A stretch of 64,000 nucleotides of DNA, from positions 1-64,000 of the forward strand of contig NZ_JAPCID010000047.1 in the NCBI RefSeq assembly GCF_027587175.1. Direction: 5' to 3'. The position numbers and the translations under genes were made by a program. Shown piece by piece: positions 8,170-22,530 of this stretch. Source of the stretch: Solirubrobacter deserti. GTDB lineage: Bacteria > Actinomycetota > Thermoleophilia > Solirubrobacterales > Solirubrobacteraceae. Position 1 is the first letter of the stretch; each line of letters starts with the position of its first letter. A model generated the notes under the pieces. The model had not been told where the DNA came from, did not search any database, and saw only the letters and a list, made by a program, of their open reading frames with translations.

Positions 8170-9414
8170 TCAACATTCTTGCGACCCGATCGCAACGGCG
8201 GCAAGTCCGTTCACGCGCCACTCACGCCCTTCCGAGCGCAGCTGCCACGTCACCCGGAACTGACGCGCCCGATCACATCCCTTATCGCGCGCGACGAGCA
8301 TGTGCGTCACCCGATCGTCGCCGACCACGAACCCGCGCGGCGTCGACGAGATCGTCGTCCCGTACCCGGCTTTCCAGCGCGCGTAGGGGCCGAGCGTCGC
8401 CTGCACGGCGGGTGAGAGCTTCGCCCACGCCTCGGCGAACCGCTGCGCGTTGAGGTCGGCGTAGTACGCGCGCACGAACGCCTCGGGGCCGGTGGCGGCG
8501 CCCGGAGAGGCGTCGCGCGGGGTGGACGCCGCGTCGTCGGCGCGCGGCGTGGGGAGGGCGCCGGCGGGCGCGGTGGGGACGTCGTCGCCGCCGCGTGGCG
8601 CGGGCGCCTCGTCGCGGCCGGCTGGCGTGGCGTCGCCGCGTGGCGCGTCGTCGCCGTCCTGGGCGGTCGGCGTGTCGTCGCCCCGGGGCGCAGGCGCCTC
8701 GTCGCTCCCAGCGGGCGTCTCTTCGCGGCCGGTCGGCGTGTCGTCGCCGCCCCGTGGCGCAGGCGCCTCGTCGCTCCCAGCCGGCGCCTCTTCGCGGCCG
8801 GCCCGCGTGTCGTCGCCGCCACGGGGCGAGGCCGCCGTGCGCTCGGTCGTCGCGGTGACGGCGCCAGCGATGGACATGACCGTCGCGGCGGCCGCGAGCG
8901 CGACGCCGAGCGTCGGGCCGGCGCGGCGGCTGCCGCGGACGCGCTGGTCGCGCATCGCGAGCAGGGCGACGAGCACGAGCGCGACCGGTGCGGCGAGCAG
9001 CGCGTGGCCCGACAGCGGCCAGACGATCGCGGCGGCCGCGGCGACGGTCAGCGTCGACGGGCGGGCGATCCGGGTGAGCAGCGTCAGGGTCGCGGCGTTG
9101 GCCAGCCCGAAGCCGACGACGAGCAGGACGAGCGACGCGCCTTCGATCGCCAGGTGGTCATCGCCCGCGACGATCAGGCGAGCGGCGACGATCGCGAGCA
9201 CGGCGACGCCGCCGGCGACGAACGCGAACACGGCGAAGAGGACGCCGGCCGCCGCCGTGCGGGCGGCGGCGGCCGGCATGGGGTGGGCGGGCACGGGCGC
9301 CGGCGCGTCGTGCGGCCTCGTCGCGCGGTCAGCCGCGGCGGCTGACGTATCGGCAGACCAATGACCCCGTGCCGCATCGCCGGTCCGGGGGGGCGGGGCG
9401 GCGGAGAGCGGCAC
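8170..9414 (-). CDS. membrane protein with repeat linker and NTF2-like C-terminal domain
   Basis: A 414-residue protein. After a Pro/Ala-rich cytoplasmic-type start come four hydrophobic segments between about residues 48 and 150 and one more near 170-190 (LGVALAAAATVMSIAGAV). Then follows a charged, repetitive linker (about 195-305) and a C-terminal domain (about 305-414) beginning PEAFVRAYYADLNAQRFAEAWAKLSPA, the pattern of NTF2/SnoaL-like domains used as extracellular sensing or binding modules. The linker would place the domain outside the membrane. Function unknown. An upstream or internal Met could be the true start, since the first 45 residues are low complexity. Confidence 0.7.
   Translation of the reverse strand: MPLSAAPPPRTGDAARGHWSADTSAAAADRATRPHDAPAPVPAHPMPAAAARTAAAGVLFAVFAFVAGGVAVLAIVAARLIVAGDDHLAIEGASLVLLVVGFGLANAATLTLLTRIARPSTLTVAAAAAIVWPLSGHALLAAPVALVLVALLAMRDQRVRGSRRAGPTLGVALAAAATVMSIAGAVTATTERTAASPRGGDDTRAGREEAPAGSDEAPAPRGGDDTPTGREETPAGSDEAPAPRGDDTPTAQDGDDAPRGDATPAGRDEAPAPRGGDDVPTAPAGALPTPRADDAASTPRDASPGAATGPEAFVRAYYADLNAQRFAEAWAKLSPAVQATLGPYARWKAGYGTTISSTPRGFVVGDDRVTHMLVARDKGCDRARQFRVTWQLRSEGREWRVNGLAAVAIGSQEC
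8565..8830 (-). repeat. imperfect tandem repeats encoding a charged linker
   Basis: Four to five copies of an approximately 69-bp unit encode repeats beginning PRGGDDT and running through REEAPAGSDEAPA. The first two copies are nearly identical and the later ones are degraded or shortened. They form the linker between the membrane part and the C-terminal domain of the 8170-9414 gene. Such coding repeats change copy number easily, so linker length may differ between strains. Confidence 0.8.
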
Positions 9415-9507
9415 TGAGCGACTCTCTCAGGCCGCTCGCGCGCGGGTCCAGGTGCGGACGCGCAGCCATGCGCGAAGACCGTCTGCCCGAAAGGGCAATT
9501 CCCCTGG

Positions 9508-9810
9508 TCAGGACCCGCGGTAGGTGCTGTAGGACCAGGGGGAGACGAGCAGCGGCACGTGGTATCTCGACGCCGGATCGACGATGCGGAAGCGGACCGG
9601 GATCCGGTCGAGGAACTCGCGGCTGCCGAAGTGGTCGCCGACCGCGAACTCGAGCTCGTACTCGCCGGCCTCGACGTCGCCGAACGCGTGCCGCCCGTCC
9701 GCGTCGGTCGTGCCGGTCGCGACGAGCTCGCCGCCGCGCCGCAGCTCGAGTGCGACGCCCGCCGCGGGCCGCCCGGCGGCCGTGTCGAGGACGTGCGTGG
9801 AGAGGCTCAC
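9508..9810 (-). CDS. uraH: 5-hydroxyisourate hydrolase
   Basis: A 100-residue transthyretin-like protein converting 5-hydroxyisourate to OHCU in urate breakdown. Hallmarks are the start [17 protein letters not shown], the middle [10 protein letters not shown], and the C-terminal signature ending SYSTYRGS (YRGS tetrapeptide); active-site His and Arg positions appear intact ([20 protein letters not shown]). Length is normal (about 105-120). The ATG overlaps the stop of the adenine deaminase/OHCU decarboxylase gene, so it is the last gene of the purine operon. Its substrate would need urate oxidase, which is not seen in this window. Confidence 0.95.
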   Translation of the reverse strand: MSLSTHVLDTAAGRPAAGVALELRRGGELVATGTTDADGRHAFGDVEAGEYELEFAVGDHFGSREFLDRIPVRFRIVDPASRYHVPLLVSPWSYSTYRGS

Positions 9811-11891
9811 ACCACGTCATCCAAGCGCAAGCGCGCGATCTTGGCGATCTCGCCGAGCGCCGTCGCGATCTCCTGCTCGCGCGTGTTGCCCAGGCGGGCA
9901 TCGGCGTTGGCCAGGATCGACTCCGCCGACCCGTGCTCGCGCACGCAGACCACAAACGGGATCCCGAACCGCTCCCGGTACGCGGCGTTGGTCGCCATGA
10001 AGCGCTCGTAGAGCTCCGGCTCCAGCCGGTCGAGTCCCAGCCCGGCCTGCTCGGCGCGCGAGTGCGCGGTCAGCACGCCGACCCGCTCGCCCAGGTCCGG
10101 ATGGGCGCGGATCAGGGCGAACTGCTCGGCCTCGGACGCCGCGTACATCGCCTCCCGCAGCGCGTCCGCCACCTCCGCGTGCGCGATCCCCGGCCTAAAC
10201 GCCCGCTCGGCCACCCACGGCGAGTGTTCGTACAGGCCGCCGAAACGCGCGACGAACGCCTCCCGCTCGCTCAGCTCGAGGTCCACCAGCCGGAACGCGT
10301 CGACGTCCACCAGACCCTGGTCGGTGATCTTCAGCGACGGGATCACCGACAGCGCCAGGAACGACAGGGTCATGAACGGCGCGTCGATCTCGACGCCCAT
10401 CCCGCGCAGCACGTCCTGCAGCCCTTCCAGGCCCTCGGCGACCTCCTCCAGCGGCGCGTCCGCCAACAGCCCCGCGATCGGCAGCGCGAGCTCGCCCATG
10501 ACCTCCCCGTCGCGCGCGACCACGAGCCCACCGCCGAGCTCCTGCGCCCGGGCGGCGCACAGCGCCATGTCGCCGTCATCCACGCCCACCACCACGAGGT
10601 TGTGCGCGTCGTGCGCGACGGTCGACGCGAACGCCCCCGCCCGCAACCCGAACCCGCGCACGAATCCGAGTCCCACACGCCCCGTTGCGTGATGGCGCTC
10701 GATCACCGCGATCTTCGCCAGGTCGGCGTCGCCCACGCGACCCACGCCCGCACCCGTGATCAGCTGCCCAGGCTCGATCTCGATCACGCGCACCCAGTCG
10801 CCGGAGACGCCGAAGGACACCGGCACGGAACGCATGGTGTCGCGCAGCTCGCCCGGGACGCCCGCGGCGTACACCGGCTCGCGGCCGCCCTTCAACACCA
10901 GGGACGCGTGGAAGTCCACGAGGTCGTCGAGCAGGACGAGATCGGCGACGTACCCGGGCGCCACCGCGCCACGGTCGAGCAGCCCGTGCGCCCGCGCGCC
11001 GTGCAGCGAGGCCATCACCAGCACCTCCTCGGCCGCCACGCCCTCGCTCACCGCCACCCGGCACATCTGGTCCAGGTGCCCTTCGCGGAACAGGAAGTCG
11101 GGCTCGCGGTCGTCGGTGCAGAACGCGCAGTAGTCCGGCCCGTGCTCGCGCACCATCGCCAGCAACGCGCGCAGGTTCCGCGCGTTCGACGCCTCGCGGA
11201 TCAGCACCCACATGCCGGCGCGCCGCTTCTCCAGCGCCTCCTCGGCGGTGAAGGCCTCGTGGTCGGTCGAGATGCCCGCGGCCACGTACGCGTTCAACGC
11301 GCGCCCGCGCACGCCGGGCGCGTGCCCGTCCCGGTGGGCCGCGACCATCGTCGCCAGCACGTCCGGATCACCCGCGATCACGCCCGGGAAGTTCATGAGC
11401 TCCGCGACGCCGAGCGCGCGCGGGTGCTCGAGCACCCGCCGCATCTCGTCCGGCCCGAACGGCCCGCAGGGCGACTCGAAGCCCGAAGCCGGCACGCACG
11501 ACGGCGCCATCACGAACACGTCCAGCGGGAGCTCGTCGGTGGCGCTCAGCAGCCACTCGACGCCCTCCACACCGGCGACGTTCGCGATCTCGTGCGGGTC
11601 ACACACCACCGCCGTCGTCCCGCGCGGCACGACCGCCCGGGCGAACTCGACCGGGACGAGCTTCGCCGACTCCAGGTGCACGTGCGCGTCGATGAACCCG
11701 GGAACGAGGTAGCGGCCGCCCGCGTCGATGCGCTCGCCGCCGTCATACGAGCCGACGCCCGCGATCTTCCCGCCGTGCAGGGCCACGTCGCCGGACAGCC
11801 ACTCGCGCGTGAAGGCGGAGAACACCCGCGCGCCGGTGATGACGGTGTCCGGTTCGGCGTCGCCCCGGGCGACCGCGATGAGCTCCTTCAC
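9807..11891 (-). CDS. adenine deaminase fused to OHCU decarboxylase
   Basis: A 694-residue fusion. Residues 1 to about 537 are an AdeC-type adenine deaminase (adenine to hypoxanthine): [12 protein letters not shown] metal site, [33 protein letters not shown], and the family tail [17 protein letters not shown]. Residues about 538-694 are a complete 2-oxo-4-hydroxy-4-carboxy-5-ureidoimidazoline decarboxylase (UraD): [46 protein letters not shown]. The first step of adenine breakdown and the last step to S-allantoin thus sit on one chain. Start and stop overlap the neighbouring xdhA and uraH genes by 4 bp. No frameshift or stop separates the halves, so the fusion looks real. Confidence 0.93.
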   Translation of the reverse strand: MKELIAVARGDAEPDTVITGARVFSAFTREWLSGDVALHGGKIAGVGSYDGGERIDAGGRYLVPGFIDAHVHLESAKLVPVEFARAVVPRGTTAVVCDPHEIANVAGVEGVEWLLSATDELPLDVFVMAPSCVPASGFESPCGPFGPDEMRRVLEHPRALGVAELMNFPGVIAGDPDVLATMVAAHRDGHAPGVRGRALNAYVAAGISTDHEAFTAEEALEKRRAGMWVLIREASNARNLRALLAMVREHGPDYCAFCTDDREPDFLFREGHLDQMCRVAVSEGVAAEEVLVMASLHGARAHGLLDRGAVAPGYVADLVLLDDLVDFHASLVLKGGREPVYAAGVPGELRDTMRSVPVSFGVSGDWVRVIEIEPGQLITGAGVGRVGDADLAKIAVIERHHATGRVGLGFVRGFGLRAGAFASTVAHDAHNLVVVGVDDGDMALCAARAQELGGGLVVARDGEVMGELALPIAGLLADAPLEEVAEGLEGLQDVLRGMGVEIDAPFMTLSFLALSVIPSLKITDQGLVDVDAFRLVDLELSEREAFVARFGGLYEHSPWVAERAFRPGIAHAEVADALREAMYAASEAEQFALIRAHPDLGERVGVLTAHSRAEQAGLGLDRLEPELYERFMATNAAYRERFGIPFVVCVREHGSAESILANADARLGNTREQEIATALGEIAKIARLRLDDVV

Positions 11892-14047
11892 AGGCCGATC
11901 ATGTCATCGGGGCGCAGCGGGACCCGCCGCAACTCGCGTCCGGTCGCCGCGCGGACCGCGGCCACAACGGCCGGCGTGGAGGAGATCGTCGGCGGCTCGC
12001 CGATCCCGCGCAGCCCGTACGGCGAGTCCGGGTCGCCGAGCTCGAGCACGTCCAGCTCGACCGGCGGCATGTCGAGGATGGTCGGGATCAGGTAGTCGGT
12101 GAACGACGCGTTCCGGACGAGCCCGTCGACGACCTGGATCTCCTCCATCAGCGCGAGCCCGAGCCCCTGCGCGATGCCGCCCTCGATCTGCCCCTCGACC
12201 GCCAGCGGGTTCATCGCCTTGCCCACGTCCTGCGCCGTCGCGATCTCCACCACGCGCACCAGGCCGAGCTCGGTGTCCACGTCCACGACCGCCCGGTGCG
12301 CGGCGAAGGCGAACGTAACGTGCGCGTCGCCCTGGCCCTTCGCGTCGAGCTTCTGCGTGAGCCGATGGTGGTATTCGCGGGTCGCCTCGATGCCGTCCCC
12401 GATCGCGCCGCGCCCCTCCCACTCCTCGCGCACCGCGCGGCACGCCGCCTGCACCGCACCACCGGTCATGTGGGTCTGCCGGGAGGCGGACGAGGACCCA
12501 GCCGAGCCGACCTGCGTGTCCGCCGGCAGCACGAGCACATTCTCGACGCCCAGCTCGGTGCGGGCGATCTGCGCCATCACGGTCACCAGGCCCTGACCCA
12601 CCTCGCAGGCTGCGGTGTGAACCTCGACCAGAGGTTCACCTCTGACCTCGGACAACCGCACGCGGGCCGTCGAGAAGTCGTCGAAGCCCTCGGAGAAGCC
12701 GACGTTCTTGAACCCGACCGCGTAGCCGACGCCGCGGACCACGCCCTCGCCCCGCGTGACGTTCGCGACGCCGCCCGGCACGGCGCCGTCACCTTCGGGC
12801 AGCGGTCGCTCGTGCACCAGGCGCAGCAGCTCGTCGACCGGCGCGGGGCAGTTGATCGGCGCGCCCGTCGGCATCGAGGAGCCCGTCTCCATCGCGTTGC
12901 GCCGCCGCAGCTGCACCGGGTCCATGTCCAGCGCCGCCGCGAGCTTGTCCATCTGCGCCTCGTGCGCGAAGCACGTCTGCACGGCGCCGAACCCGCGCAT
13001 CGCCCCGCACGGCGGGTTGTCGGTGTAGACGACGTAGGAGTCGATGCGCGCGCTCGGCACCACGTACGGCCCAAGCGCGAACGAGGCCGCGTTCGAGCAC
13101 ACCGCCGAGGAGGACGAGGCGTACGCGCCGCCGTCGAGCAGGATGCGCGCCCGCACCCACGCCAGCCGCCCGTCCGCGTACGCGCCGTGCTCGTAGCGCA
13201 TCCGCGCCGGGTGCCGGTGCACGTGCCCGAAGAACGACTCCTCGCGCCCGTAGACCATCTTCACCGGCCGCCCGGTGTGCAGCGCCAGCAGGCAGGCGTG
13301 GGCCTGCATGGACACGTCCTCGCGCCCGCCGAAGGCGCCGCCGACCCCCGCGAGCGTGAAGCGCACCTTCTCCAGCGGCAGATCGAGGCACGCCGCGACC
13401 TGGTCGCGGTCCACGTGCAGCCACTGCGTCGCGATGAAGAGGTCGACGCCGCCGTCCTCGGCCGGGATCGCGAGTCCGGACTCCGGCCCGAGGAACGCCT
13501 GGTCCTGCATGCCGACCTCGTACTCGCCGCTGACCACGACGTCCGCCTCGCCCGGCTCGGGCCCGTGCTCGATGTAGACGTGGCGCAGCAGGTTGCCGCC
13601 GGGGTGCAGGGGCGGGGAGGCGTCCGACAGCGCGAACTCGGGGTCCACGAGCGGCTCGAGCTCCTCGTAGGCCACCTCGATCTTCGACGCCGCGTACCGC
13701 GCCGTCTCGGGATGATCGGCCGCCACCACCGCGACCGGCTCGCCCTGGTAGCGGACCTCGTCGAACGCCAGCACGGGCTGGTCGTGGTGCTCGAGCCCGT
13801 ACGTCTTGCGTCCCGGCACGTCCTCGTGCGTGAGCACCGCGAACACGCCCGGCACGGCAAGCGCGGCGGCGATGTCGATGCTCAAGACGCGGGCCCGCGG
13901 ATGCGGCGAGCGCAGGGTCGCGCCCCACAGCATCCCGTCGGCCCACATGTCCGACGAGTACGCGAACTCGCCCTTGACCTTCGGGATGCCGTCCGGCCGC
14001 CGCACGGACTGGCCGATCCCGTTCGCGACCTCCGTGACCGTGCTCAT
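11888..14047 (-). CDS. xdhA: xanthine dehydrogenase, molybdenum-binding subunit
   Basis: A 719-residue large subunit of a three-part xanthine dehydrogenase (hypoxanthine/xanthine to urate). It shows QSVRRPDGIPKVKGEFAYSSD at the start, GVGGAFGGREDVSMQ, the arginine loop PCGAMRGFGAVQT, the Moco region SAGSSSASRQTHMTGGAV, and a terminal GLRGIGEPPTISSTPAVVAA with the conserved active-site Glu. The open frame extends upstream, but ATG 14047 is preferred because it overlaps the stop of the deaminase gene (ATGA) and gives a normal N-terminus. The motifs are of the xanthine dehydrogenase/PucD type rather than CO dehydrogenase (no AYxCSFR). Confidence 0.92.
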   Translation of the reverse strand: MSTVTEVANGIGQSVRRPDGIPKVKGEFAYSSDMWADGMLWGATLRSPHPRARVLSIDIAAALAVPGVFAVLTHEDVPGRKTYGLEHHDQPVLAFDEVRYQGEPVAVVAADHPETARYAASKIEVAYEELEPLVDPEFALSDASPPLHPGGNLLRHVYIEHGPEPGEADVVVSGEYEVGMQDQAFLGPESGLAIPAEDGGVDLFIATQWLHVDRDQVAACLDLPLEKVRFTLAGVGGAFGGREDVSMQAHACLLALHTGRPVKMVYGREESFFGHVHRHPARMRYEHGAYADGRLAWVRARILLDGGAYASSSSAVCSNAASFALGPYVVPSARIDSYVVYTDNPPCGAMRGFGAVQTCFAHEAQMDKLAAALDMDPVQLRRRNAMETGSSMPTGAPINCPAPVDELLRLVHERPLPEGDGAVPGGVANVTRGEGVVRGVGYAVGFKNVGFSEGFDDFSTARVRLSEVRGEPLVEVHTAACEVGQGLVTVMAQIARTELGVENVLVLPADTQVGSAGSSSASRQTHMTGGAVQAACRAVREEWEGRGAIGDGIEATREYHHRLTQKLDAKGQGDAHVTFAFAAHRAVVDVDTELGLVRVVEIATAQDVGKAMNPLAVEGQIEGGIAQGLGLALMEEIQVVDGLVRNASFTDYLIPTILDMPPVELDVLELGDPDSPYGLRGIGEPPTISSTPAVVAAVRAATGRELRRVPLRPDDMIGL

Positions 14048-15411
14048 GCGCGCCACACCTCTCGGTCGTGGTTGCGGCCGCCGATGGCGACGGACGCTTT
14101 CCAGATGTCCCCGGCGATTGTCTCCTCGTCGCCCGTGCGCAGCTCGCCGTCCTCGACCACGATGCGCCCGTTGACGATGACGGTCTTGACCGCCGGACGC
14201 GGCCCGAACACCAGCGCGGCCACCGGATCGGTGATGCCGGCGTGGTCCAGGTCGTCCTCGTAGCGCCACAGCGTCAGATCCGCGAGCTTGCCGGCCTCGA
14301 GCGAGCCGAGCTCGTCCTCGCGGCCGAGGCAGCGCGCCCCGTGCAGGGTGCCCAGCTCCAAGGCCTGGTCCGCGGTCATCGCCGCTGGGCCCCCGGCCAG
14401 GCGCGCGAGCAGCATCGCCTGACGCAGCTCGCCGCCGAGCTCGCCCGCCTCGTTGGAGGCGGCGCCGTCGACACCGAGTCCGACCGGCGCGCCCGCGCGG
14501 ACCAACGGCACGACCGGCGCGATGCCCGCACCGAGACGCGCGTTCGAGGACGGGCAGTGCGCGACGCCGGTTCCGGTCTCGCCGAACCGGGCGATCTCCC
14601 GCTCGGACAGGTGCACGCAGTGCGCGAGCCAGACGTCGTCACCCAGCCAGCCGAGGTCCTCGAGGTACTCGACCGGGCGCATCCCGAACAGCTCTTGGCA
14701 GAACGCCTCCTCCTCGACGGTCTCGGCCATGTGCGTGTGCAGTCGCACGCCGCGCGAACGCGCGAACTCGGCGGTCTCGCGCATCAGCTCCCGCGTGACG
14801 GAGAACGGCGAGCACGGAGCGAGCGCGATGCGGAGCATCGACCCCGGTGACGGATCGTGGTGCCGGTCGATGGCTTCGGCGCACGCGGTCAGGATCGCGT
14901 CCCGGTCCTCGACGACGGTGTCCGGCGGGAGCCCGCCCTGTGACATGCCGAGGTCCATCGATCCGCGGCACGGATGGAACCGGATGCCGAGCTCACGCGC
15001 GACCTCGATCTCGACCGACAGCAGATCCTCCACGCCGCGCGGGAAGACGTAGTGGTGGTCGGACGCCGTCGTGCAGCCGCTCTTGAGGAGCGCGGCCAGA
15101 CCGGCTCGAGCGGCGGCACGCTCGATCGACGCGTCCAGCCGGGCCCAGGTGGGATACAGCTCGACGAGCCACTCGAACAGCGTCGCCTGGAGCGCGAGTC
15201 CCCGGGTGGCCCACTGGTACAGGTGGTGGTGGCAGTTGATCAGCCCGGGGGTGACGAGGCAGCCCGACGCGTCGAGGCGATCGCCGAGCATCGGAGCGGT
15301 GCCGCTCCCGACGTCCTCGATCCGGCCGGTCGTCTCGTCGAACACGACGTAGCCGTCCCAGTGGACCGGTCCCGAGACGGTGGCGACCGCGCAGCCCTCG
15401 ATGATCTTCAC
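14044..15411 (-). CDS. 8-oxoguanine deaminase (amidohydrolase)
   Basis: A 455-residue zinc amidohydrolase converting 8-oxoguanine to urate and ammonia, or possibly guanine or a related base. It has LINCHHHLYQWATR (HxH metal site), SGCTTASDHHYVFP, ALAPCSPFSVT, RLHTHMAETVEEEAFC, WLAHCVHLSE, GVAHCPSSNARLGAGIAP and GLGVDGAASNE, which closely follow the characterised 8-oxoguanine deaminase group as I recall it. The open frame runs further upstream, but GTG 15411 overlaps the stop of the iron-sulfur subunit gene. Product urate feeds the same pathway as xanthine dehydrogenase. Guanine deaminase is the main alternative. Confidence 0.85.
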   Translation of the reverse strand: MKIIEGCAVATVSGPVHWDGYVVFDETTGRIEDVGSGTAPMLGDRLDASGCLVTPGLINCHHHLYQWATRGLALQATLFEWLVELYPTWARLDASIERAAARAGLAALLKSGCTTASDHHYVFPRGVEDLLSVEIEVARELGIRFHPCRGSMDLGMSQGGLPPDTVVEDRDAILTACAEAIDRHHDPSPGSMLRIALAPCSPFSVTRELMRETAEFARSRGVRLHTHMAETVEEEAFCQELFGMRPVEYLEDLGWLGDDVWLAHCVHLSEREIARFGETGTGVAHCPSSNARLGAGIAPVVPLVRAGAPVGLGVDGAASNEAGELGGELRQAMLLARLAGGPAAMTADQALELGTLHGARCLGREDELGSLEAGKLADLTLWRYEDDLDHAGITDPVAALVFGPRPAVKTVIVNGRIVVEDGELRTGDEETIAGDIWKASVAIGGRNHDREVWRA

Positions 15412-15869
15412 GCCTCGGCCGCCGATCGGACCGCGTCGAGGATCTTCTCGTAGCCCGTGCAGCGGCACAGGTTGCCCGCGAGCGCCTCTCGGATCTCCGC
15501 GTCGCTCGGCGACGGGTTGCGCGCGAGCAGGTCGTGCGTGGCGACGATCAGGCCCGGCGTGCAGAACCCGCACTGCACCGCGCCCGCCTCGACGAACGCC
15601 GCCTGGATCGGGTGCAACTCGTCTTCCGTGGGCGCGAGGCCCTCGACGGTCGTGACCGTGCGCCCCTCGACCTGCCCCGCCGCGACCAGGCACGAGCACA
15701 CCAGCACGTCGTCCAGATACACCGAGCAGGACCCGCACTCGCCCTGCTCGCAGGCGTTCTTGGAGCCCGGCAGCTGCATGCGCTCGCGCAGCACGTACAG
15801 CAGCGACTCACCCTCCCAGACGCCGTCGATCTCCCGCGGCTCGCCGTTGACCACACACGTCAGGCGCAT
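15408..15869 (-). CDS. xdhC: xanthine dehydrogenase, [2Fe-2S] subunit
   Basis: A 153-residue small subunit carrying two [2Fe-2S] clusters that pass electrons from the molybdenum site to FAD. The plant-type cluster motif is CEQGECGSCSVYLDD, with a later Cys in VCSCLVAA; the second cluster uses QCGFCTPGLI and LCRCTGYEKI. ATG 15869 overlaps the end of the FAD-subunit gene by 10 bp. The frame remains open upstream, but the chosen start gives the normal family N-terminus (LTCVVNGEPREIDG). All cluster cysteines are present. Confidence 0.94.
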   Translation of the reverse strand: MRLTCVVNGEPREIDGVWEGESLLYVLRERMQLPGSKNACEQGECGSCSVYLDDVLVCSCLVAAGQVEGRTVTTVEGLAPTEDELHPIQAAFVEAGAVQCGFCTPGLIVATHDLLARNPSPSDAEIREALAGNLCRCTGYEKILDAVRSAAEA

Positions 15870-16687
15870 CGCGTCTCCCAGGCCCAGGTGATGGTCCGGC
15901 GGGCGAGCACGGACAACGCGTGCCGCCGGTACGCGGCCGTCCCGCGCACGTCGTCGATCGGCGAGGCGGCGGCCGCGACCAGCTCGCCGAACTCGCGCGC
16001 GGCGGCGTCTTCCGGAGCCGCGGAAGCCGCGAACGCCTCGGCCTCCCGCGCACGGATCGGCGTCGGCCCCGCGGACCCGATGCACGTCCCGACTCGCCCC
16101 TCGGACACGTCCACCGCGAACGAGCACACCGCGATCACCATCGCGTTGCGCGTACCCACCTTCGCGAACTGCTGCGCCGCATCGTCGCGAACGGGCACGA
16201 AGACGCCCGCGATCAGCTCGTCCTCGCCGAGCACGTTGCGCTTGGGCCCGACGATGAACTCGTCGATCGGGATCCGCCGCGCGCCCCGCACCGACGCCAC
16301 CTCCACCGAAGCTCCCGCCGCGTACAGCGGCGGCAGCGCGTCACCCGCCGGCGACGAGGACCCGAGGTTGCCCCCGATCGTCCCCCGGTTGCGGATCTGC
16401 GGCGAGCCGACGGTCCGCGACGCCATCGCCAGCCCGGGCAGCCGGTCGCCCAGCTCCGCGATCAACCGCGTGTACGTCACGCCCGCGCCGATCCGGACCC
16501 CACCGTCCTCGGACTCCCAGCGCGAGAGCTCCGGGACGTGCGTCAGGTCCAGCAACGCCGCCGGTCGCGTGCGCGCGAAGTTCAGCTCGACCATCACGTC
16601 GGTCCCGCCCCAGATCGGGAGCGCGTCCGGATGGGCGGCGCGTGCCTCCAGCGCCTCCCTCCACCCGGGGGGTTGCAGGAACTCCAT
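15860..16687 (-). CDS. xdhB: xanthine dehydrogenase, FAD-binding subunit
   Basis: A 275-residue FAD-binding subunit of the CoxM/PucC family, passing electrons from the iron-sulfur clusters to NAD or another acceptor. The pyrophosphate loop PIWGGTDVMVELN and the second FAD motif TVGSPQIRNRGTIGGNLGSSSPAGDALPP (in parts) are present, along with the C-terminal CO_deh_flav_C region around EAFAASAAP. It is the first gene of the minus-strand purine operon and starts 38 bp from the divergent carboxylase gene, so the operon promoter must lie between or just inside these starts. Confidence 0.92.
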   Translation of the reverse strand: MEFLQPPGWREALEARAAHPDALPIWGGTDVMVELNFARTRPAALLDLTHVPELSRWESEDGGVRIGAGVTYTRLIAELGDRLPGLAMASRTVGSPQIRNRGTIGGNLGSSSPAGDALPPLYAAGASVEVASVRGARRIPIDEFIVGPKRNVLGEDELIAGVFVPVRDDAAQQFAKVGTRNAMVIAVCSFAVDVSEGRVGTCIGSAGPTPIRAREAEAFAASAAPEDAAAREFGELVAAAASPIDDVRGTAAYRRHALSVLARRTITWAWETRCA

Positions 16688-16725
16688 TCACCACAGATAC
16701 ACCCCCAGCGCCTAACGTGCCACCC

Positions 16726-22267
<5,542 letters not shown>

Positions 22268-22281
<14 letters not shown>

Positions 22282-22447
22282 ACTGACCCAGGCCCGAGGG
22301 CAGCTGCGCCCACGGGTTCTGGGGCTGCGCCTGCGTCACGGGCGCGTTGGCGTTGAGCAACCCCGGGTCGATCTGCGCGGAGGCGATCGTGGGGACGGCG
22401 GCGAGGGCGATGGCGGCGGGGAGGATCGCGAGTGCAATGCGGAGCAT
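22268..22447 (-). CDS. small secreted peptide, function unknown
   Basis: A 59-residue frame beginning LRIALAILPAAIALAAVPTIA, a clear signal peptide with cleavage near ASA-Q, leaving a mature peptide of roughly 36 residues rich in Pro, Gln and Asn (DPGLLNANAPVTQAQPQ). It overlaps the end of the convergent carboxylase gene by 14 bp. No strong ribosome-binding site is visible. The signal sequence makes the frame credible, but no family is recognised. Confidence 0.5.
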
Positions 22448-22530
22448 GCTTCGAACTATTCCGTGCTGCCGTTGCTGGCGCGCGGGAGCTGACCTGCGTT
22501 TTGCGGTGCGGAGAGCCGCACCGGCGCCCG

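Noticed and set aside
11888-14047. Carbon monoxide dehydrogenase (CoxL) identity of the molybdenum subunit
   Set aside because: The CoxL active-site loop AYxCSFR is missing, while xanthine dehydrogenase-type motifs and purine-pathway neighbours are present.
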